Positions 51,108 to 59,387 of a stretch of DNA of 64,000 bases are shown piece after piece. The notes under the pieces are model-generated. The model was not told where the DNA came from. It was given only the letters and a program-made list of their open reading frames with translations, and did not search any database. The DNA lies in contig NZ_JBBPEU010000010.1 of NCBI RefSeq assembly GCF_040225985.1, positions 1 to 64,000 of the forward strand. The letters run 5' to 3'. The DNA is from Shimia sp040225985. GTDB lineage: Bacteria > Pseudomonadota > Alphaproteobacteria > Rhodobacterales > Rhodobacteraceae. The translations under genes were made by a program, and so were the position numbers. Each line of letters starts with the position of its first letter. Positions within the stretch are counted from its first letter, which is position 1.

Positions 51108-51130
51108 GCGGGCCGGATGTTCTGGCCCGC
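51108..51130 (+). terminator. GC hairpin after the helicase gene
   Basis: GCGGGCC (51108-51114) and GGCCCGC (51124-51130) form a 7-bp stem 8 bases after the helicase stop. There is no T-run, so it may attenuate rather than end transcription. Its loop contains the ATG at 51117, which argues against that ATG as start of the next gene. Confidence 0.4.
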
Positions 51131-51149
51131 AGCCATTTCGGGATCCGTC

Positions 51150-51524
51150 GTGACCACGCCAAACCCCAAACAACGCCTTGATAAATGGCTTTGGCATGCG
51201 CGGTTCTTCAAAACCCGCACGCTGGCCGCCAAGGTGGTTAGCGGCGGCCATGTCCGCGTGAACGCCGGCAAGGTGGCCAAACCCAGCCACGGCGTAGTCG
51301 TCGGCGACGTTCTGACCTTTCCGCAGGCCCGTGACATCCGCGTGGTGCGGATCGAAGGTTTTGCCGAAAACCGCGGCCCTGCGCCCGAAGCGCAAAAGCT
51401 GTATTTGGATTTGAGCGAAGTCAAAGACAAAGTTCCGCGCTCTCCGAGATATGAGGGAAAGGGGCGTCCAACCAAGAAAGATCGGCGGCAGCTTGATCTT
51501 AAACGTGGCGTTGAACTTGATTGA
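51150..51524 (+). CDS. hslR: S4-domain RNA-binding protein, Hsp15 (HslR)-like
   Basis: A 124-residue protein with an N-terminal S4 domain: QRLDKWLWHARFFKTRTLAA (residues ~8-27), GGHVRVNAGKVAKPSH and VVVGDVLTF. The basic C-terminus (KGRPTKKDRRQLDLKRG) fits Hsp15, which recognises stalled 50S subunits with peptidyl-tRNA. GTG 51150 gives the usual N-terminus; its ribosome site (GGGATCC) is weak. Placed after the SUV3-like helicase, suggesting a shared RNA or ribosome theme. Confidence 0.8.
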   Translation: MTTPNPKQRLDKWLWHARFFKTRTLAAKVVSGGHVRVNAGKVAKPSHGVVVGDVLTFPQARDIRVVRIEGFAENRGPAPEAQKLYLDLSEVKDKVPRSPRYEGKGRPTKKDRRQLDLKRGVELD

Positions 51525-51578
51525 TCTGGTCCGGTGGATTAGGTCATTCGCTGAAAATGTGTAAATGAGACTCGTCTA

Positions 51579-51917
51579 ATGACCTATGTCGTGACCGATA
51601 ACTGTATCGCCTGCAAATACACCGACTGTGTGGAAGTCTGCCCCGTCGATTGTTTCTACGAGGGCGAGAACACCCTTGTGATCCATCCCGACGAATGCAT
51701 CGACTGTGGCGTCTGCGAGCCTGAATGCCCGGCGGATGCCATCCGGCCCGATACCGAACCGGACATGGAGAAATGGGTCGACTTCAACCGGAAATATTCG
51801 GAAATCTGGCCGGTCATCATCTCCAAGAAAGACCCGCTGCCCGACGCGGAAGAGCGTGACGGCGAAGAAGGCAAGCTCGAGAAATACTTCTCGGAGGCGC
51901 CCGGAGAAGGCGGCTGA
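51579..51917 (+). CDS. fdxA: 7Fe ferredoxin FdxA
   Basis: A 112-residue [3Fe-4S][4Fe-4S] ferredoxin for low-potential electron transfer. Cys9, Cys17 and Cys50 bind the 3Fe cluster, and Cys21, Cys40, Cys43 and Cys46 the 4Fe cluster, as in the FdxA/Azotobacter FdI family; extra Cys12 and Cys25 are present. The C-terminal helical part (DMEKWVDFNRKYSEIWP) is typical of the long form. ATG 51579 is not preceded by a strong ribosome site. Confidence 0.95.
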   Translation: MTYVVTDNCIACKYTDCVEVCPVDCFYEGENTLVIHPDECIDCGVCEPECPADAIRPDTEPDMEKWVDFNRKYSEIWPVIISKKDPLPDAEERDGEEGKLEKYFSEAPGEGG

Positions 51918-52195
51918 GACTGATTCGCGGCGATGACAGGTGCGGATTTCGGAGAAAACCCGCCTAAATCGTTGCGAAAACACGGAAAATAGACCGAATA
52001 AGGCGCTCCTGCTTTAATCGGGCCGTTTTTTGTGTTATATACATGTTACAGACGAAATAACTGCCTGCATGCCATCCGGGTCGCCACGCCCGCGATGGTT
52101 TTTTACGCCACAGGACGACCCGCATCGGGAACATTGCTTTCCCGTGCGTGTGGTTTTGTCTCGCGAATAACTGGGCACTCGTAAGGAAAGATTGC

Positions 52196-52711
52196 ATGAG
52201 CAAAGCCAAGAAGAACGAATTTCGCCCGAACGACTATGTTGTTTATCCCGCGCACGGGGTTGGACAGATCGTGTCCATCGAAGAACAGGAAGTCGCCGGG
52301 ATGCAGCTGGAGCTGTTCGTGATCTCGTTCGAAAAAGACAAGATGACGCTGCGCGTTCCCACCAACAAGGCGACCGAGATCGGCATGCGCGGTCTGAGCT
52401 CGCCCGACGTGGTGAACCAGGCAATGACGACGCTCAAGGGCAAGGCCAAGGTGAAACGCGCGATGTGGTCGCGCCGCGCCCAGGAGTATGAACAGAAGAT
52501 CAACTCGGGCGACCTGATCGCGATTGCCGAGGTGGTGCGCGACCTGCACCGCACCGACGACCAGCGCGAACAGAGCTATTCCGAGCGTCAGCTGTATGAA
52601 GCCGCGCTGGAGCGTCTGACCCGCGAAGTTGCCGCCGTATCCGGTGGTGACGAAGCCGCCGCCGCCAAGCAGGTGGATGACGTGCTGGTGTCGCGCGCTG
52701 CCGCCGCGTAA
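52196..52711 (+). CDS. carD: CarD family transcriptional regulator
   Basis: A 171-residue protein that binds the RNA polymerase beta subunit and stabilises open promoter complexes. The N-terminal RNAP-interaction domain has DYVVYPAHGVGQIVSIEEQE (~13-32) and DKMTLRVPTNKATEIGMR (~51-68); the helical C-terminal DNA-binding part ends near residue 165. GTAAGGAAAG precedes ATG 52196. The 278-base upstream gap contains A/T-rich promoter-like sequence (TTATATAC near 52033) but no box that I can assign firmly. Confidence 0.92.
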   Translation: MSKAKKNEFRPNDYVVYPAHGVGQIVSIEEQEVAGMQLELFVISFEKDKMTLRVPTNKATEIGMRGLSSPDVVNQAMTTLKGKAKVKRAMWSRRAQEYEQKINSGDLIAIAEVVRDLHRTDDQREQSYSERQLYEAALERLTREVAAVSGGDEAAAAKQVDDVLVSRAAAA

Positions 52712-52735
52712 CCACCAAACACATGAGATGCGAAG

Positions 52736-52767
52736 GGCCGTGCCGATCTGGCGCGGCCTTTTCTTTT
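52736..52767 (+). terminator. Intrinsic terminator of carD
   Basis: GGCCGTGCC (52736-52744) pairs with GGCGCGGCC (52750-52758; one G-T pair) around a 5-base loop and is followed by TTTTCTTTT. Confidence 0.92.
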
Positions 52768-52837
52768 ACGGGGTGCAGGCTTTGGGCTGCCATACCTGCC
52801 GCAAGCGTGTCTTTGCAAAGAAGAAGAGAGGGCGCGG

Positions 52838-53587
52838 TCAGAGGGTCAGGGCGCAGAGCAGGGCAATTTCGCTGATCTGCTGGGTCGCGCCCAAAACATC
52901 GCCCGTCTGGCCGCCGATCTTGGATCGCGCGATGAGCGCGGCGCAAAGAGCAGACAGGCCTGCAAGGCCAATCAGTATCAGCGCGAAGGGACCGGACAGC
53001 GCCAGCGCGGTCAGAGCAGCCAGCGCCGCTGCGATCATTGCCGTGGCAGTGCCGGGGCGGCCCTGCGCGTGCGAGAGGCCGAAATCACGGGCATGGGGCA
53101 GGGCGGCCATCAGCGCCGGCATCGTGGCCCGCGACAGGACTGCCGTGGCCAGCAGGGCCGGGAACCAGCCCGTTTGCGCAAGGATCAAGCTCACCGCGCC
53201 CCAGCGCCCCGCCAGGGACAGGCACAGCGCGATTACGCCATAGCTGCCGATTTGGCTGTCTTTCATGATCTCGAGACGCCGCGCCGTCTCCCAGCCGCCC
53301 CAGAACCCGTCGGCGCAATCGGCCAGCCCGTCCTCGTGCATGGCGCCGGTCAGGACCACCGTCGCCGCCAGCCACACCAGTGCGGCCAGCATCGGTGTCA
53401 GTCCGACCGAGAGCGCGGCCCAAGTCGGCAGCGCCGCGAGGCCCGAGACCACCACGCCGGCGAAGGGATAGGCCCAGGCCGCCCGCGCGCCGCGTTCGAA
53501 CCGCGCCCGAACCGGCACACGGGTCAATAGAGCGATGGTCGTGGCCAGATCCTCGAACCGCAGCAGCGATGTGTCGTCCTTTGCCAT
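52838..53587 (-). CDS. cobS: Adenosylcobinamide-GDP ribazoletransferase (cobalamin synthase)
   Basis: A 249-residue integral membrane enzyme (also called CobV) that joins the lower ligand alpha-ribazole to adenosylcobinamide-GDP. The conserved metal motif EDGLADCADGFWGG (~82-95) and EIMKDSQIGSYG (~102-113) are intact; about six TM helices follow. ATG 53587 has AGGAAAGAG upstream. Divergent from cobT across 83 bases, so the two lower-ligand genes probably share a control region. No cobalamin riboswitch is seen in that gap. Confidence 0.92.
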   Translation of the reverse strand: MAKDDTSLLRFEDLATTIALLTRVPVRARFERGARAAWAYPFAGVVVSGLAALPTWAALSVGLTPMLAALVWLAATVVLTGAMHEDGLADCADGFWGGWETARRLEIMKDSQIGSYGVIALCLSLAGRWGAVSLILAQTGWFPALLATAVLSRATMPALMAALPHARDFGLSHAQGRPGTATAMIAAALAALTALALSGPFALILIGLAGLSALCAALIARSKIGGQTGDVLGATQQISEIALLCALTL

Positions 53588-53670
53588 GTCGGGGTCTCTT
53601 TCCTGACTTGTGGGGCGCGCCTGATCCGGTAAACAACGCGTGACAGCATAATTCAACAGGAGCGCCGACC

Positions 53671-54681
53671 ATGTCCGCCACTTTTTCGACCCTCGCCGAG
53701 TTTCACACCCTTCTCGGGGCGGCACCGGGGCCAGACACCAAGGCGATGGGCGAGGCCGAAGCGCGCAACGGCCAGTTGACGAAACCCCCCGGCGCGCTGG
53801 GGCGGCTTGAGGACATGGCGATCTGGTATGCGGGATGGCGCGGGCGCGTGCGCCCCGCGATCGATGCCCCGCAGGTGATTGTCTTTGCGGGCAATCACGG
53901 GATTACCGCGCAGGGTGTGTCGGCCTTTCCCGCCGAAGTGACCGAGCAGATGGTACTGAACTTCGAGCATGGCGGCGCGGCCATCAACCAGCTGTCCAAG
54001 GCAGCAGGCGCGTCGCTGGATGTGATCGCGCTGTCGCTGGATACCGCCACCGCGGATTTCACCCAAGAGCCCGCCATGGACGAAGCTGGCGTCGTGGCGG
54101 CGCTGCGGGCGGGCTGGGACGCGGTCAAGACGGATGCGGACCTATTGGTCGTGGGTGAAATGGGGATCGGCAACACGACCTCTGCTGCCGCGATTGCTTT
54201 TGCCCTATATGGCGGGACGGCCGAGGATTGGGTCGGGCGCGGTACCGGCGTGGATGATGCTGGTCTCGCCAACAAGGCCCGCGTCGTGCGCGAAGGCGTC
54301 GCCAAACATGGTGGCGCAGAGGGGCTCGAAGTGCTGCGCTGTCTGGGTGGGCGGGAATTGGCGGCGATGGCGGGCGCCATTGCGCGGGCGCGGGCCATGC
54401 GCATTCCTGTGATCATGGACGGGTTTATCTGCACTGCGGCGGCGGCCACGCTTGAGGCGGCGCAGACGGGGGCGCTGGACCACGTGATTGCCGGCCATGT
54501 CAGCGCCGAGGCCGCGCATGAGGCCGTTCTGGACAAGCTGGGCAAGAGGCCGATTCTGTCGCTGGGGATGCGACTTGGCGAAGGGTCTGGCGGGGCCTTG
54601 GCCATCAATATCCTGAAATCTGCCGTGGCCTGCCATTCCGGCATGGCCACCTTTGCCGAGGCCGGGGTCTCGGAAGACTAA
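53671..54681 (+). CDS. cobT: Nicotinate-nucleotide--dimethylbenzimidazole phosphoribosyltransferase
   Basis: A 336-residue enzyme that activates the lower ligand base of B12. It shows QVIVFAGNHGITAQGVSAFP (~68-87), VGEMGIGNTTSAAAI (~156-170), and the C-terminal CHSGMATFAEAG with the catalytic-base Glu330. CAGGAG precedes ATG 53671. It pairs functionally with divergent cobS, and a terminator follows. Confidence 0.95.
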   Translation: MSATFSTLAEFHTLLGAAPGPDTKAMGEAEARNGQLTKPPGALGRLEDMAIWYAGWRGRVRPAIDAPQVIVFAGNHGITAQGVSAFPAEVTEQMVLNFEHGGAAINQLSKAAGASLDVIALSLDTATADFTQEPAMDEAGVVAALRAGWDAVKTDADLLVVGEMGIGNTTSAAAIAFALYGGTAEDWVGRGTGVDDAGLANKARVVREGVAKHGGAEGLEVLRCLGGRELAAMAGAIARARAMRIPVIMDGFICTAAAATLEAAQTGALDHVIAGHVSAEAAHEAVLDKLGKRPILSLGMRLGEGSGGALAINILKSAVACHSGMATFAEAGVSED

Positions 54682-54688
54682 ACGCGCA

Positions 54689-54711
54689 GGGGCGCGACTG
54701 CGCCCCGTTTT
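54689..54711 (+). terminator. Intrinsic terminator of cobT
   Basis: GGGGCGC (54689-54695), loop GACT and GCGCCCC (54700-54706), then GTTTT. It lies between convergent cobT and the antiporter gene. Confidence 0.85.
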
Positions 54712-54718
54712 GCCATCG

Positions 54719-56593
54719 TCAGGCGCGTTTTTCCTTGTCCTGCTCCAGAAGGGTCAGAAGCGAAAGCTCCAACTCTTTTTCCAGTTCGCGGGCGCGCGCG
54801 ATATATTCCGGGTTCTCGGCGGCGGAACGTTCGGGATCCCAGAGATCGGCCAGTTCGCGCAGCGTATATCGGTCATGCTGGTAAAACGCCTGTTCGGCCT
54901 GCGCCGCCTCGTAGTCGTTCAGCCCGCTGTTCTCCAACACATAGCGCCCCGCGCGCAAAGATGAGTCGAACATCTCGCGCACGATATCATTCGCCCCCGC
55001 CTGATAGAGTTGATACACATGATGCCGGTCATGGGCACGCGCCACGATATGTAACGCGGGGTGTTCGCGGCGGGCATGTTTGACAAGCCGGGTCGTCGCC
55101 GCCGGATCATCCAGCGCCGCAACCAGAACCCGTGCATTGGCCAGACCCGCCGCATGCAGAAGTTCGGGGCGCGTGGGGTCGCCGAAGAAGCCTTTGACCC
55201 CAAAGCGCCGCATCAGTTCGATCGTGCGGATATCGTGGTCCAGCACGACGGTTTTCAGGCCGACCGAGCGCACCAAACGGTTCACGATTTGCCCGAAACG
55301 ACCAATCCCTGCGATGATGATGGGCCCTTGTTCGTCGATCTCGTCATCGGGGCGCAGCGCTTCGTCACCGTCGCCCAGTTTGCGCGAGGCAATGTCATAG
55401 ACGATGAACAGCAACGGCGTGATCAGCATCGACAACGCCACGATGAGCATCAGGTGTTCGGCAAGATAGGGCGGCAACACGTTCTGTTGCAGCGAGAAGG
55501 AAATCAGCACAAAGCCGAATTCCCCCGCCTGCGCGAGCGACAGCGTGAACAGCATCTGATCGCGGCCCCGCAAGTTGAACGCGCGTCCGAGGATATACAG
55601 GATCACGCCCTTGATGAACATGATCCCGAGCGTCACGCCAAGGATCGGCAAGGGGTTGGCAAAGAACCCCGGAAAATCGATCTGCGCCCCCACCGTGATG
55701 AAGAACAATCCAAGCAACAGCCCCTTGAAGGGCTGGATATCGCTTTCCAGTTCATGCCGGAATTCCGTGTTGGCCAGCAGAACCCCCGCAAGAAAGGTGC
55801 CAAGTGCGGGCGACAGGCCGACCATGGTCATCAACAGGGCGATGCCAACCACGATCAGCAGGGCAAAGGCCGTATACATCTCACGCAGGCGTGCGCCGTG
55901 AATGAAATGGAAAATCGGCCCGACTAGGTACATGCCCGCCAGAACCACCGCCCCGACTGCCCCCAGCGTGACGAGCGTCACCCCCCATCCGGGCAGCCCC
56001 TCGACAAGTGAGTAGCTGGCATGGGCATCATGGCCGTGATCGGATTTGACGATGGATCCGTTGGCCGTGATCTCCATGACCTCGGGCATCGCCAGCAGCG
56101 GCAGGATGGCCAGCATCGGGATGACCGCGATATCCTGTGTCAGAAGCACCGAAAAGGCGGACCGCCCCCCGCTGGTCTTCATCAGGTTCTTTTCGTTCAG
56201 CGTTTGCAGGACGATCGCGGTCGAGGACAGGGCAAAGATCATGCCAACGGCGATCGATATATTGATCGAGAACCCGTACAGCATGGTGCCAACCATGATG
56301 GCGCCGCCGGTCAGCGCGATCTGCATCCCCCCAAGACCCAGCAATTTGTGTCGCATCGCCCAGAGAGCGCGCGGATCGAGTTCCAGACCAATCAGGAATA
56401 GCATCATCACCACGCCGAATTCGGCATAGTGCAGCAGGCTCTCGGGTTGGTGAATCAACCCCAGCACCGGCCCGATTACCACACCGGCCAGCAGATACCC
56501 CAGCACCGACCCCATCCCGAGCCGCGCCGCAATAGGCACCGCGATGACGGCGGCCAACAGGAAAACAGTTGCTTGAAACAGAACTCCGTCCAT
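54719..56593 (-). CDS. Kef-type K+/H+ antiporter (CPA2 family) with RCK domain
   Basis: A 624-residue inner-membrane antiporter or glutathione-type potassium efflux protein. About twelve TM segments fill residues 1-390 (LGYLLAGVVIGPVLGL, GVVMMLFLIGLELDPR, LSSTAIVLQTLNE). A cytosolic RCK/TrkA-N domain starts with IIIAGIGRFGQIVNRLV (~420) and continues to ~560, ending in a charged coiled region. A His-containing loop (SDHGHDAH, ~185) lies between TM segments. The 24-base gap to the upstream Lrp gene on the same strand suggests co-transcription. Confidence 0.88.
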   Translation of the reverse strand: MDGVLFQATVFLLAAVIAVPIAARLGMGSVLGYLLAGVVIGPVLGLIHQPESLLHYAEFGVVMMLFLIGLELDPRALWAMRHKLLGLGGMQIALTGGAIMVGTMLYGFSINISIAVGMIFALSSTAIVLQTLNEKNLMKTSGGRSAFSVLLTQDIAVIPMLAILPLLAMPEVMEITANGSIVKSDHGHDAHASYSLVEGLPGWGVTLVTLGAVGAVVLAGMYLVGPIFHFIHGARLREMYTAFALLIVVGIALLMTMVGLSPALGTFLAGVLLANTEFRHELESDIQPFKGLLLGLFFITVGAQIDFPGFFANPLPILGVTLGIMFIKGVILYILGRAFNLRGRDQMLFTLSLAQAGEFGFVLISFSLQQNVLPPYLAEHLMLIVALSMLITPLLFIVYDIASRKLGDGDEALRPDDEIDEQGPIIIAGIGRFGQIVNRLVRSVGLKTVVLDHDIRTIELMRRFGVKGFFGDPTRPELLHAAGLANARVLVAALDDPAATTRLVKHARREHPALHIVARAHDRHHVYQLYQAGANDIVREMFDSSLRAGRYVLENSGLNDYEAAQAEQAFYQHDRYTLRELADLWDPERSAAENPEYIARARELEKELELSLLTLLEQDKEKRA

Positions 56594-56616
56594 TTTCTAT
56601 CCTTTTTGCGGCCGCC

Positions 56617-57072
56617 TCAGGTGGGCAGGGGGGCATCGCGTTTGAATTGGTCCATCACAATCTGGCTTTGCACACGGCTTACAGCTGGATGTGGCAGCAA
56701 CACTTCGTGAATCAAGGTATTGAGCGCGCTCAGGTCTTCACAATAGATGCGCAACAGGTAATCCGCATCCCCCGTCAGGGTCCATGCGCTGATGACTTCG
56801 GGGCGGGTGCTGACCAGGGACAGGAAGGCGCGGCCATGTTCCGGCCCGTGCACCCCCAGCGTGATCTGGATAAAGGCCTGCACGTTCAGACCCAGTTTTC
56901 CCGGATCAAGCCGTGCCGTGTAAGACTGGATATAGCCCTCGGATTCCAGCCGTTGCCGCCGCCGACCGGCCTGGCTGGGCGAAAGATTCAGAATCTCTCC
57001 CAACTCTTGCGCCGTCAGATGGGCGTTTTTCTGCAAAGCCGCCAGCAGGCGTTTGTCCATGTGATCCAGCAT
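56617..57072 (-). CDS. Lrp/AsnC family transcriptional regulator
   Basis: A 151-residue regulator: an N-terminal helix-turn-helix (DKRLLAALQKNAHLTAQELG, NLSPSQAGRRRQRLESEG) and the C-terminal RAM ligand domain (DYLLRIYCEDLSALNTLI). Such proteins sense amino acids and form octamers. It is divergent from hppD with a palindrome in the gap, so regulation of tyrosine catabolism is the natural guess. It may also be co-transcribed with the antiporter gene downstream. Confidence 0.9.
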   Translation of the reverse strand: MLDHMDKRLLAALQKNAHLTAQELGEILNLSPSQAGRRRQRLESEGYIQSYTARLDPGKLGLNVQAFIQITLGVHGPEHGRAFLSLVSTRPEVISAWTLTGDADYLLRIYCEDLSALNTLIHEVLLPHPAVSRVQSQIVMDQFKRDAPLPT

Positions 57073-57142
57073 TGCACGTTTTCCGCATGGTTTGTGTATT
57101 TGATGCTTAGTTTACGCGTTTCATGTGAAGGTTGCACGTCAC

Positions 57143-57152
57143 TTTGCGCAAA
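57143..57152. promoter_or_regulatory. Candidate operator TTTGCGCAAA between lrp-like gene and hppD
   Basis: A 10-bp perfect palindrome inside the 152-base divergent gap, with TTGCACGT copies flanking on the left (57072-57079 region and 57132-57139). An A/T-rich TATATT (57172-57177) is a possible -10 for hppD. Binding by the divergent Lrp-type protein is an inference. Confidence 0.4.
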
Positions 57153-57224
57153 ATCCGTGTGCGGCCCCGCATATATTATGTGCAGCGAACATTACTTCAG
57201 CACATCACACCAAGGAGACGCGAT

Positions 57225-58322
57225 ATGGGTCCTTTCCCGCATGATGCCCCCCGGGCCGAGATTTCCGATTTCAACCCCGCCGGAACCGACGGGTTCGAAT
57301 TTGTCGAATTCGCCCATCCCGAACCGCAGGAACTGCGCGACCTGTTTGCCAAGATGGGCTTTGCCCATGTGGGCAACCACAAGGCCAAGGCCGTCGAGCT
57401 GTGGCAGCAGGGCGATATCACCTATATCCTGAACACCGATCCAAACAGCTTTGCTGCGCGTTTCGTGGAAGAGCACGGCCCCTGCGCCCCGGCGATGGGC
57501 TGGCGCGTGGTGGATGCGCAAAAGGCGTTCGACCACGCGGTGGCACAGGGTGCCGAACCTTACGAGGCCGACGACAAAACACTCGACTGGCCTGCGATCA
57601 AGGGGATCGGTGGCAGCCTGCTGTATTTTACCGACCAGTATTTCGACACCTCGCCCTATAACGAGGAATTCGACTGGATCGCGACCTCGAAGCCCAAGGG
57701 CGACGGGTTCTATTACCTCGACCACCTGACCCACAATGTCTACAAGGGCAACATGGACAAGTGGTTCAAGTTCTACGGTGACCTGTTCAACTTCCGTGAA
57801 ATCCGGTTCTTCGACATTGAGGGCAAATTCACCGGCCTGTTCAGCCGTGCGCTGACCTCGCCCTGTGGCAAAATCCGCATCCCGATCAACGAAGACCGCG
57901 GCGAAACGGGCCAGATCGTCAGCTATCTGAAAAAATACAATGGCGAAGGCATCCAGCACATCGCCGTGGGCAGCGACGACATCTATGGCTCGACCGATGC
58001 GATTGCCGAGAAGGGCCTGAAATTCATGCCCGGTCCGAACGAAACCTATTACGATCTCAGCTATGAGCGCGTGAAGGGTCATGACGAACCCAAGGACCGG
58101 ATGATGAAGCATGGCATCCTGATCGACGGAGAAGGCGTGGTGAACGGCGGCGAGACCAAGATCCTGCTTCAGATCTTCTCGAAAACCGTGATCGGCCCGA
58201 TCTTCTTTGAATTCATCCAGCGCAAAGGCGATGACGGGTTCGGCGAAGGCAACTTCAAGGCCCTGTTCGAGTCGATCGAACGGGAACAGATCGAAACCGG
58301 AGAAATTCAGGCCGCCGAATAA
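57225..58322 (+). CDS. hppD: 4-hydroxyphenylpyruvate dioxygenase
   Basis: A 365-residue non-haem iron dioxygenase converting 4-hydroxyphenylpyruvate to homogentisate in tyrosine breakdown. The facial triad is His167 (YYLDHLTHNV), His245 (IQHIAVGS) and Glu329 (IFFEFIQRKG). The C-terminal lid GFGEGNFKALFESIE is present. ATG 57225 has AAGGAG 7-8 bases upstream. Homogentisate dioxygenase and fumarylacetoacetase are not adjacent. A strong terminator follows. Confidence 0.96.
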   Translation: MGPFPHDAPRAEISDFNPAGTDGFEFVEFAHPEPQELRDLFAKMGFAHVGNHKAKAVELWQQGDITYILNTDPNSFAARFVEEHGPCAPAMGWRVVDAQKAFDHAVAQGAEPYEADDKTLDWPAIKGIGGSLLYFTDQYFDTSPYNEEFDWIATSKPKGDGFYYLDHLTHNVYKGNMDKWFKFYGDLFNFREIRFFDIEGKFTGLFSRALTSPCGKIRIPINEDRGETGQIVSYLKKYNGEGIQHIAVGSDDIYGSTDAIAEKGLKFMPGPNETYYDLSYERVKGHDEPKDRMMKHGILIDGEGVVNGGETKILLQIFSKTVIGPIFFEFIQRKGDDGFGEGNFKALFESIEREQIETGEIQAAE

Positions 58323-58345
58323 GGCCCGAAGTCTTCAGGGAGGTG

Positions 58346-58379
58346 CGCCGTCCGGCCAATGGGTCGGGCGGCGTTTTTT
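58346..58379 (+). terminator. Intrinsic terminator of hppD
   Basis: A 12-bp stem with two G-T pairs, CGCCGTCCGGCC (58346-58357) with GGTCGGGCGGCG (58362-58373), is followed by T6. The T-run overlaps the stop codon of the convergent acyltransferase gene. Confidence 0.93.
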
Positions 58380-59238
58380 ATACAGGGGCAGGGCGGTAGA
58401 GGCCGGGGGCGAGTGTCTCGGCCGCTTCTTTGATCTGCTCGGGCGGGGTGCCCGGCGGTAGGGGGGCGCCATAGAACACGTCATGTTTCTGCCCCAGCTT
58501 GGCAAACAATTCCGACGCATAGCGCAACGAGGCGACGGTGCGGGCAAAGCCCTCGTTGCCGCCGCTCAGGAACCGCGCGATGTTGCGGGTGCGATAATAA
58601 TGGCGCGAATTGCGCATGTTGGCCGAGGCAGGCACGATTTCGACATTGCAGGCGGCGGACACGCGGGTGGTGCCGCTGCGCCATTCGGGTTCGACAAGAT
58701 ACCCGTTCTTGTCCTCGAACGGCACGCGCCCCGATCCAAAGATCAGCAGCGCGCCGCCGGTTTCAAGATGGGCTTTCATCTCGTGCTGCGTGGCACGGGC
58801 GCGCTGGGTGCGGTTGTTCTTGTCCACGTCCACCGGAATGATTGTGTCTTCGCCCAGAAACCGCTCGGCCTCGCGGTTGGCGACGACCTTGATGTCGGTG
58901 CGGTGATCCATCAGCGCGGCCGCATGGGCCACAAAATCAAACGTCCCCACGGGATGCGTCGAGGCGATGATCGTGGGGCCGGTTTTTGGGATATTCTCAA
59001 GACCATGGGGCGTCACCGGCGTGCCGCCGTTTTCATCCAGCAGCATCTGGATCAGGTCGCGCCCTTGTCGGCCATCCAGCCGGATCAGGATGTTCTCTAC
59101 CTCGCGCAAGGCAAAGAAACTCTGGCCCGTAAAGGTGCGGTTGAAGGCGTCGATCACTGACATGGCCATCCGCAGCGCCTTGATGCGCAACGCTGCCCCT
59201 TCTGTGATCTGAAGCCGTGCACGAAGAAGGTCGTCCAT
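58378..59238 (-). CDS. Lysophospholipid acyltransferase-like protein (PlsC/hemolysin-type)
   Basis: A 286-residue membrane-associated acyltransferase. The HPxGxxD motif STHPVGTFDF (~86-95) matches the His-Asp pair of the 'hemolysin-type' PlsC relatives, and LLIFGSGRVPF (~166-176) stands where the substrate-binding loop is expected. Substrate could be a lysophospholipid, ornithine lipid or acyl carrier. No ribosome site is convincing: ATG 59238 is chosen for the usual N-terminus, while TTG codons upstream (59289, 59265) would lengthen it. Confidence 0.7.
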   Translation of the reverse strand: MDDLLRARLQITEGAALRIKALRMAMSVIDAFNRTFTGQSFFALREVENILIRLDGRQGRDLIQMLLDENGGTPVTPHGLENIPKTGPTIIASTHPVGTFDFVAHAAALMDHRTDIKVVANREAERFLGEDTIIPVDVDKNNRTQRARATQHEMKAHLETGGALLIFGSGRVPFEDKNGYLVEPEWRSGTTRVSAACNVEIVPASANMRNSRHYYRTRNIARFLSGGNEGFARTVASLRYASELFAKLGQKHDVFYGAPLPPGTPPEQIKEAAETLAPGLYRPAPV

Positions 59239-59387
59239 GGGATTGGTTTTGTTCTTCTTTTCCAAGGTCGTCTCGTCGTTCCCGCGCAAGGTTCGGCCAC
59301 GCTAGCACAAGTTATCGCGCGCGCGCATCATGAATTTGCGCGCCCGGACAGAGCAAAGACGTTTCGAGGTCTGGAAAACGCGCCGCG

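Noticed and set aside
51918..52195. Terminator of fdxA and defined promoter of carD
   Set aside because: T-rich and TATA-like bits exist, but no stem of convincing length and no -35/-10 pair could be matched.
53588..53670. Cobalamin riboswitch between cobS and cobT
   Set aside because: The 83-base gap is too short and the B12-box sequence is absent.
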